The position numbers and the translations under genes are program-made. From Allorhizobium ampelinum S4 (lineage in GTDB: Bacteria; Pseudomonadota; Alphaproteobacteria; Rhizobiales; Rhizobiaceae): a DNA stretch of 64,000 bases. The notes beneath the pieces were generated by a model that saw nothing but the letters and a program-made list of their open reading frames with translations, did no database searches and had not been told where the DNA came from. The stretch's first letter is position 1, and each line of letters begins with the position of its first letter. The DNA lies in the NCBI RefSeq assembly GCF_000016285.1, contig NC_011988.1, forward strand, positions 1,047,501-1,111,500. Reading direction: 5' to 3'. Positions 59,040 to 64,000 of the stretch are shown one piece after another.

Positions 59040-59876
59040 ATGGAGATGGCAGCAATGCGTGGCACGGCCCCATCGCCATTTCCGGCGGTCAAGCGCCACA
59101 TTACCCCTGATGGAACCGCTTATGTGGAGCAAGGCGAGGGTGAGCCGCTTGTGCTGGTGCATGGGGTCGGTATGCGGCTTGAGGCCTGGTGGCCGCAGAT
59201 AGAAAGCCTTTCCGTTAGCCATCGGGTGATCGCCGTCGATATGCCGGGCCATGGCCAGAGTGTTGCCTTGCCGAAAGGCAGTGAGCTGCCGGATTTTGTT
59301 GCCTGGCTTGACCGGTTCCTGGAGGAAATCAACCTTGGGTCGGTCAACTTGGCCGGTCATTCGATGGGCGCGTTGATTGCAGGTGGTGCCGTCGCCAGCT
59401 TTCCGCAGAAAATCCGGCGCGTGGCGCTGGTCAATGGTGTCTATCGGCGTGATGCGTCGGCCAAGGCGGCTGTTCTTGCTCGGGCAGAGTCGATTGCCGC
59501 TGACGGGATCGATATTGAAGGGCCGTTGAAGCGTTGGTTCGACAGCGATGCCGTCAGTCTGGCCGCCCGCGCCCTGACCGAGCAATGCCTGCGGCAGATG
59601 AATATCGATGCCTATGCCACGGCCTATCGTGCCTTTGCCAATGGGGATGAAACCTACGCCGACTACTGGCCGCAGGTTTCCTGTCCGGCGCTGTTCCTGA
59701 CGGGTGCCGGTGATCCAAACTCGACGGCTGAAATGGCTGAGGCCATGGCGCGTCAGGCGCAGCAGGGTGTTGCGAGGATCGTTCCCGGCCATCGCCATAT
59801 GGTCAATCTTACGGCACCGCAAGAGGTGCATGACATCATGGCCGCGTGGCTTGCTTTGCCGGAGGCACATCCATGA
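59040..59876 (+). CDS. alpha/beta-fold hydrolase (RutD-like context)
   Basis: This 278-residue hydrolase has the oxyanion-hole motif LVLVHGVGM, the nucleophile elbow LAGHSMGAL (Ser108), a likely acidic residue in LTGAGDPNS and the catalytic His in GHRHMVNL near the C-terminus. A helical cap lies between about 140 and 215. It is cytoplasmic. With a luciferase-like monooxygenase and a flavin reductase it parallels RutD in the Rut pathway, which hydrolyses aminoacrylate. The actual substrate is unknown. It begins 15 bases after the DUF1185 gene. Confidence 0.85.
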   Translation: MEMAAMRGTAPSPFPAVKRHITPDGTAYVEQGEGEPLVLVHGVGMRLEAWWPQIESLSVSHRVIAVDMPGHGQSVALPKGSELPDFVAWLDRFLEEINLGSVNLAGHSMGALIAGGAVASFPQKIRRVALVNGVYRRDASAKAAVLARAESIAADGIDIEGPLKRWFDSDAVSLAARALTEQCLRQMNIDAYATAYRAFANGDETYADYWPQVSCPALFLTGAGDPNSTAEMAEAMARQAQQGVARIVPGHRHMVNLTAPQEVHDIMAAWLALPEAHP

Positions 59877-59907
59877 GTGCCGAGAAAACCAACAGTGAGG
59901 TGCGCGG

Positions 59908-60828
59908 ATGAGCGAAGCGATAATCGATCCCCGCAGCCTGCGTGATGCCTTCGGCGCGTTCGCCACCGGCGTCACCGTTGTCACCACGCTTGACCCTCAT
60001 GGTTCTCCCATCGGCTTTACCGCCAATTCCTTCACCTCGGTCTCCCTCGATCCGCCTTTGCTGCTGGTCTGTCTCGCCAAAACCTCGCGCAATTTTGAGG
60101 TGATGACCAAGGCCAAAGGCTTTGCGGTCAATATATTGTCGGATGCGCAGAAGGATGTGTCCAACACCTTTGCAAGGCCTGCGGAAGATCGTTTCGCAAG
60201 CGTGGAGTGGCAGCTTGGTCCTCATGGTTCTCCGGTGTTTTCAGGCACGTCTGCCTGGTTCGATTGCAGCCTTGAGACTGTCATTGAGGCAGGTGATCAT
60301 GTCGTGCTGCTGGGGCGGGTACAGGCATTCGACAAAAGTGAGTTGAACGGGCTTGGCTATGTGCGCGGTGGTTATTTCACACCGGCCCTTGCCGAAAAAG
60401 CGGTCAGTGCCGCCAGCGATGGCCCGCTGCATCTGAGCGCCGTTATCGAGCGGGACGGCGAGGTTCTTTTGGTGGGCGAGGGTGGCCGCAGCCTGCCGGG
60501 TTGTCATGCGGTCAGCGGCGAGCCTTTGCAGGATCTGAAAGCCCATCTCGAACACGAGACAGGGCTCAGCATTACCATCGGGTTTCTGTATTCCGTCTAC
60601 GAAGACAAGAGCGAGGGATGTCAGCATATCGTTTACCGGGCTTTTGCGGGTCCCGGCGCGCCGAAATACGGCAATTTCGTTCCGGTTGACCAGCTTGCCG
60701 GTCCGGGCGGCGCGGCCACGGCGGATATTCTCAACCGGTTCGCGGCGGAAAGCTCCATTGGCAATTTTGGCGTCTATGTTGGCAACGAGACGGCAGGCCG
60801 GGTTCACTCCATTGCCAGGAAGGCTTGA
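59908..60828 (+). CDS. flavin reductase fused to a degenerate Nudix-like domain
   Basis: The first half (about 8-165) is a flavin_reduct domain: LRDAFGAFATGVTVVTT, GFTANSFTSVSLDPPLLLVC and AWFDCSLETVIEAGDHVVLLG, as in RutF and HpaC. The second half (about 170-306) resembles a Nudix fold: strands around SAVIERDGEVLLVGEGG, then LPGCHAVSGEPLQDLKAHLE with HETGL. The last part of the Nudix box is readable, but the REUxEE catalytic core is replaced by AHLEHE with one residue missing in the helix, so hydrolase activity is unlikely. It should supply FMNH2 to the neighbouring monooxygenase four bases downstream. Confidence 0.85.
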   Translation: MSEAIIDPRSLRDAFGAFATGVTVVTTLDPHGSPIGFTANSFTSVSLDPPLLLVCLAKTSRNFEVMTKAKGFAVNILSDAQKDVSNTFARPAEDRFASVEWQLGPHGSPVFSGTSAWFDCSLETVIEAGDHVVLLGRVQAFDKSELNGLGYVRGGYFTPALAEKAVSAASDGPLHLSAVIERDGEVLLVGEGGRSLPGCHAVSGEPLQDLKAHLEHETGLSITIGFLYSVYEDKSEGCQHIVYRAFAGPGAPKYGNFVPVDQLAGPGGAATADILNRFAAESSIGNFGVYVGNETAGRVHSIARKA

Positions 60829-60831
60829 TCC

Positions 60832-61869
60832 ATGAAGTTCTCTCTCTTCGTCCATATGGAACGGCTCGATGCCAGCCAGAGCCACAAGAGCCTCTATGAG
60901 GAATTTCTGCAACTCTGCGAGATCGCCGATAAGGGTGGCATGCATGCGATCTGGACCGGTGAGCACCATGGCATGGATTTCACCATTGCGCCCAACCCGT
61001 TCGTGACCATTGCCGATCTGGCCAACCGGGTGAAAAACGTCCGCCTTGGAACCGGAACGGTGATTGCGCCCTTCTGGCATCCGATCAAGCTGGCAGGCGA
61101 GGCGGCGATGACCGACCTGATCACCAATGGCCGGTTGGATATCGGCATCGCCCGGGGTGCCTATTCCTTTGAATATGAGCGTTTGATGCCGGGCCTTGAT
61201 GCCTGGACCGCCGGGCAGCGGATGCGCGAACTTATTCCAGCCGTCAAAGGCGTCTGGGCTGGCGACTATGCCCATGAGGGTGAGTTCTGGACTTTTCCAG
61301 CGACCACTTCGGCACCGAAACCATTGCAGGAACCGATCCCTCTGTGGGTGGCGGCGCGTGATCCCAATTCCCATGATTTTGCCGTGGCCAATGGCTGCAA
61401 CGTGCAGGTGACGCCGCTGTGGAATGGTGACGGCGAAATCGAAACTCTGATGCAGCGGTTCAATGCCGCCTGCGAGAAGTCCCCCGATCTGCCTCGCCCG
61501 AAAATCATGCTGCTGCTGCACAGCTATGTCGGCTCCAGTGAGGCCGATATTGCCCAGGCCGCAAAAGAATTGAGCACCTATTACAATTACTTTTTCGCAT
61601 GGTTCAAAAACGAGCGTCCAATCCATCAGGGCCTGATCGAGCGGTTGAGCCAGGAGGATATCGACGCCAATGCCATGCTGGCACCTGAGGTGATGCGGGC
61701 CAATATGGCGGTTGGTACGGCGGATGAGGTCATCGCCCGGCTGAAACGCTATGAGGCGCTGGGCTATGACGAATTTTCCTTCTGGATCGACACCGGCATG
61801 AGCTTCGAGCGCAAGAAAGCCTCGCTGGAGCGCTTTATTGCCAATGTCATGCCAGCCTTTGCGGAGTAA
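60832..61869 (+). CDS. luciferase-like (LLM) flavin-dependent monooxygenase
   Basis: The 345-residue LLM-class protein has the N-terminal MKFSLFVHMER, the region AIWTGEHHGMDFTIAPNPFV, RLGTGTVIAPFWHPIKLAGE and LDIGIARGAYSFEYERLMPG, which form the flavin pocket of the family. It uses FMNH2 and oxygen to oxidise an organic substrate, probably at a C-N or C-C bond given the neighbours. It follows the flavin reductase by three bases and is followed by the aldehyde dehydrogenase by four, so the three are surely co-translated. Confidence 0.88.
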   Translation: MKFSLFVHMERLDASQSHKSLYEEFLQLCEIADKGGMHAIWTGEHHGMDFTIAPNPFVTIADLANRVKNVRLGTGTVIAPFWHPIKLAGEAAMTDLITNGRLDIGIARGAYSFEYERLMPGLDAWTAGQRMRELIPAVKGVWAGDYAHEGEFWTFPATTSAPKPLQEPIPLWVAARDPNSHDFAVANGCNVQVTPLWNGDGEIETLMQRFNAACEKSPDLPRPKIMLLLHSYVGSSEADIAQAAKELSTYYNYFFAWFKNERPIHQGLIERLSQEDIDANAMLAPEVMRANMAVGTADEVIARLKRYEALGYDEFSFWIDTGMSFERKKASLERFIANVMPAFAE

Positions 61870-61873
61870 GGCG

Positions 61874-63337
61874 ATGCAGCGTTTTCAGCTTTACATCGAT
61901 GGTACCTTCAGTGACGGCGAGGCTCGGTTTGAAAGCCTTGATCCGGCCACTGGCGAGGTCTGGGCGGATATGCCGGAAGCGCGCGAAGCCGATGTGGACC
62001 GCGCTGTCGAGACCGCTCATGCTGCGCTCTATGATGGGCCATGGGCAAAAATGACCGCCACCCAGCGTGGCAAGCTGATCTACCGGCTGGCCGACCTGAT
62101 TGCCGCCAATGCGCAAAGGCTGGCAGAGCTGGAAACCCGCGATACCGGCAAGATCATCCGAGAAACAAGCTCACAAATTGCCTATGTCGCCGATTACTAT
62201 CGCTATTATGCGGGGCTCGCTGACAAGATCGAAGGCTCGACACTGCCCATTGATAAGCCGGATATGGATGTCTGGCTGCGGCGTGAACCGGTTGGCGTGG
62301 TCGCCATGGTCATTCCGTGGAACAGCCAGTTGTTTCTCTCGGCGGTCAAGATCGGCCCGGCGCTGGCCGCTGGCTGCACGATGGTGGTGAAAGCCTCGGA
62401 AGACGGTCCGGCCCCGATGCTGGAATTTGCCCGGCTGGTGCATGAGGCTGGCTTTCCGCCCGGTGTCATCAATATCATCACCGGTTTTGGGCCGTCCTGT
62501 GGTGCCGCGCTGACCCGCCATCCCAGGGTCGCGCATGTCGCCTTTACCGGCGGGCCGGAGGCAGCACGGCATGTGGTGCGCAATTCTGCGGAAAATCTGG
62601 CCTCGACCTCGCTGGAACTGGGCGGCAAGTCGCCGTTTATCGTGTTTGCCGACGCGGATCTGGAAAGTGCTGCCAATGCGCAGGTCTCCGGCATATTTGC
62701 CGCGACCGGCCAGTCCTGCGTTGCCGGATCACGGCTGATTGTCGACCGCTCAGTGAAGGATGAATTCCTGGCCCGGCTGAAGACCAAGGCCGAAGCAATC
62801 CGCATCGGCAGTCCGCTGGATATGGCAACGGAAGTGGGACCGCTCGCCACAAGACGCCAGCAGGATCATGTCGATGCGCTGGTCAAGGCCTCGCTTGCCG
62901 CAGGCGCCCGGTTGGTGACGGGAGGGCAGCGCCCGGATGGTCCGGGCAATTTCTATCCGCCGACCATTCTCGATTGCGATGGCGTCAACTCTCCGTCTCT
63001 GGCGCAGGAGTTTTTTGGACCGGTCCTGTCGGTGGTGTCTTTCGAGGGTGAGGCGGAGGCGCTGCATCTGGCCAATGATACGGCCTATGGCCTGGCATCC
63101 GGCGTGTTTACTCAAAACCTGGCACGCGCGCATCGGATGATACGCGGGCTTCGCGCTGGCGTTGTCTGGGTCAATACCTACCGTGCTGTTTCGCCGATTG
63201 CCCCGTTTGGCGGCTTTGGCCTGTCCGGCCATGGGCGGGAAGGCGGTATGGCCGCAGTGCTGGATTATACCCGCACCAAGACCGTCTGGCTGAAAACCTC
63301 AGATGACCCGTTTCCCGATCCGTTCGTGATGCGGTGA
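61874..63337 (+). CDS. NAD(P)-dependent aldehyde dehydrogenase
   Basis: This 487-residue ALDH has catalytic Cys282 in TGQSCVAGSRL and general base Glu248 in SLELGGKSPF, with the cofactor motif VAFTGGPEAARHV and IPWNSQLFLSAVKIGPALAA. The C-terminal EFFGPVLSVV and GGFGLSGHGREGG are typical. It oxidises an aldehyde, probably the product of the monooxygenase or hydrolase step. I chose the ATG at 61874, four bases after the LLM stop, over an in-frame start inside that gene. Confidence 0.93.
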   Translation: MQRFQLYIDGTFSDGEARFESLDPATGEVWADMPEAREADVDRAVETAHAALYDGPWAKMTATQRGKLIYRLADLIAANAQRLAELETRDTGKIIRETSSQIAYVADYYRYYAGLADKIEGSTLPIDKPDMDVWLRREPVGVVAMVIPWNSQLFLSAVKIGPALAAGCTMVVKASEDGPAPMLEFARLVHEAGFPPGVINIITGFGPSCGAALTRHPRVAHVAFTGGPEAARHVVRNSAENLASTSLELGGKSPFIVFADADLESAANAQVSGIFAATGQSCVAGSRLIVDRSVKDEFLARLKTKAEAIRIGSPLDMATEVGPLATRRQQDHVDALVKASLAAGARLVTGGQRPDGPGNFYPPTILDCDGVNSPSLAQEFFGPVLSVVSFEGEAEALHLANDTAYGLASGVFTQNLARAHRMIRGLRAGVVWVNTYRAVSPIAPFGGFGLSGHGREGGMAAVLDYTRTKTVWLKTSDDPFPDPFVMR

Positions 63338-63349
63338 TTAAGAACATGC

Positions 63350-63388
63350 CCCGGATGGATGGCCCAAAAGAAGCAACCGGCATCCGGG
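63350..63388 (+). promoter_or_regulatory. inverted repeat before the binding-protein gene
   Basis: CCCGGATG (63350-63357) and CATCCGGG (63381-63388) are a perfect 8-bp dyad with a 23-base spacer, in the 81-base gap between the dehydrogenase and the transporter gene. It could be an mRNA stem that adjusts the abundance of the binding-protein message, or an operator. No U-tract follows. Confidence 0.4.
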
Positions 63389-63418
63389 TAAGGCACAATC
63401 AAACAAGGACAAGGGAAC

Positions 63419-64000
63419 ATGAAAAACACAACCATTATCGCATCGCTGGCTTTGCTCTTAGGCGTCTCCGGTCAGGCGCTGGCTGCCGACCTGGTGTTCA
63501 CCAGTTGGGGCGGCACCACGCAGGACGTGCAAAAATCCGCCTGGGCGGATAAATTCACCGCCAAAGAAGGCATCAACGTTCTTCAGGACGGTCCGACCGA
63601 TTACGGCAAGATCAAAGCCATGGTTGAGGCCAAGGGCGTGACCTGGGATGTCGTCGATGTCGAAGGCGACTATGCCATTCAGGCAGGCGACAAGGGCCTG
63701 CTGGAAAAGCTGGATTTTAAGACCATCGACAAGACCACGCTCGATCCGCGTTTCGTGACGGATTATTCCGTCGGCAGCTTTTATTATTCCTTCGTGGTCG
63801 GCTGCAACAAGGACGCCGTCGCCGCCTGCCCGAAAAGCTGGACGGACCTGTTCGACACCAAGAAATTTCCCGGAAAGCGAACCTTCTACAAATGGTCGGC
63901 ACCAGGCGTGATCGAAGCCGCGCTGTTGGCGGATGGCGTGACGCCGGACAAGCTTTATCCACTCGATCTCGACCGCGCTTTCAAGAAGCTCGACACCATC
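63419..64000 (+). CDS. ABC transporter periplasmic substrate-binding protein (polyamine/PotD-like), partial
   Basis: The gene is truncated by the window end after 194 codons. A Sec signal peptide (MKNTTIIASLALLLGVSGQA, cleavage after ALA) precedes the mature start ADLVFTSWGGTTQDVQKSAW, the usual opening of family 1/polyamine-type binding proteins. Further motifs are WDVVDVEGDYAIQAGDKGLL and VGCNKDAVAACPKSWTDLFD, where the two Cys may form a disulfide. Membrane and ATPase genes are expected just beyond the window. It presumably delivers the substrate, or a precursor, for the preceding enzymes. Confidence 0.9.
   Translation, partial: MKNTTIIASLALLLGVSGQALAADLVFTSWGGTTQDVQKSAWADKFTAKEGINVLQDGPTDYGKIKAMVEAKGVTWDVVDVEGDYAIQAGDKGLLEKLDFKTIDKTTLDPRFVTDYSVGSFYYSFVVGCNKDAVAACPKSWTDLFDTKKFPGKRTFYKWSAPGVIEAALLADGVTPDKLYPLDLDRAFKKLDTI

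Noticed and set aside
60241..61626. 461-codon minus-strand frame
   Set aside because: Antisense to the flavin reductase and LLM monooxygenase genes.

Overview
The window looks like a chromosomal segment of a Rhizobiales alphaproteobacterium, most likely from the Agrobacterium/Allorhizobium/Rhizobium group. The reasons are a 23S rRNA with a hairpin-rich insertion where E. coli has helix 9, an imp/hcp-type type VI secretion (T6SS) locus with the Agrobacterium gene set (a TagF-PppA fusion, two TssC paralogues, no tssJ), a fused SecDF, and many rhizobial gene families. Species cannot be fixed from the sequence alone.

Layout. 1-3383: end of an rRNA operon (5'-truncated 23S, spacer, 5S, initiator tRNA-Met). 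3349-4944: a scar next to the tRNA, made of a frameshifted 3' end of a site-specific recombinase, a dead IS3-family element and a fragment of an alcohol dehydrogenase gene. 5113-6255: a polysaccharide-export lipoprotein. 6404-25267 (minus): the T6SS imp operon, tssA-B-C-C'-tagJ-tssE-F-G-fha-tssK-L-M-tagF/pppA-ppkA. 25487-29421 (plus): the divergent clpV-hcp operon followed by a small protein I do not recognise. 30285-32804: secDF. 32851-36774 (minus): a sulfone/sulfonate sulfur-scavenging pair (sfnG, sfnB) plus an FAD/NAD(P) protein. 37065-40901: an arsenic operon (arsR-acr3-arsC-arsH-MFS) with a visible operator dyad. 40923-49023 (minus): a complete kdp potassium system, including a 28-residue kdpF and another 27-residue membrane peptide upstream of it. 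49180-54515: a FUSC exporter, recQ and an FAD monooxygenase. 54529-57527: D-amino-acid catabolism (dadA, alanine racemase) with a divergent Lrp regulator. 57629-64000: a GntR-controlled catabolic cluster (DUF1185 protein, alpha/beta hydrolase, flavin reductase, luciferase-like monooxygenase, aldehyde dehydrogenase, periplasmic binding protein) that runs off the window.

How it works together. The T6SS locus encodes baseplate, sheath, membrane complex, Hcp tube, ClpV recycling ATPase and a kinase/phosphatase switch. It has no VgrG, PAAR or recognisable effector, so those must lie elsewhere. The least explained parts are the protein downstream of hcp (28915-29421) and the cluster at 57558-64000. 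The latter resembles the Rut pyrimidine-ring pathway in its enzyme types but not in its gene set. Its flavin reductase carries a degenerate Nudix-like C-terminal domain, and a 17-base motif, TTGGnnnACCATAATAC, occurs upstream of both the regulator and the first enzyme gene. I consider that cluster the best candidate for an undescribed pathway.
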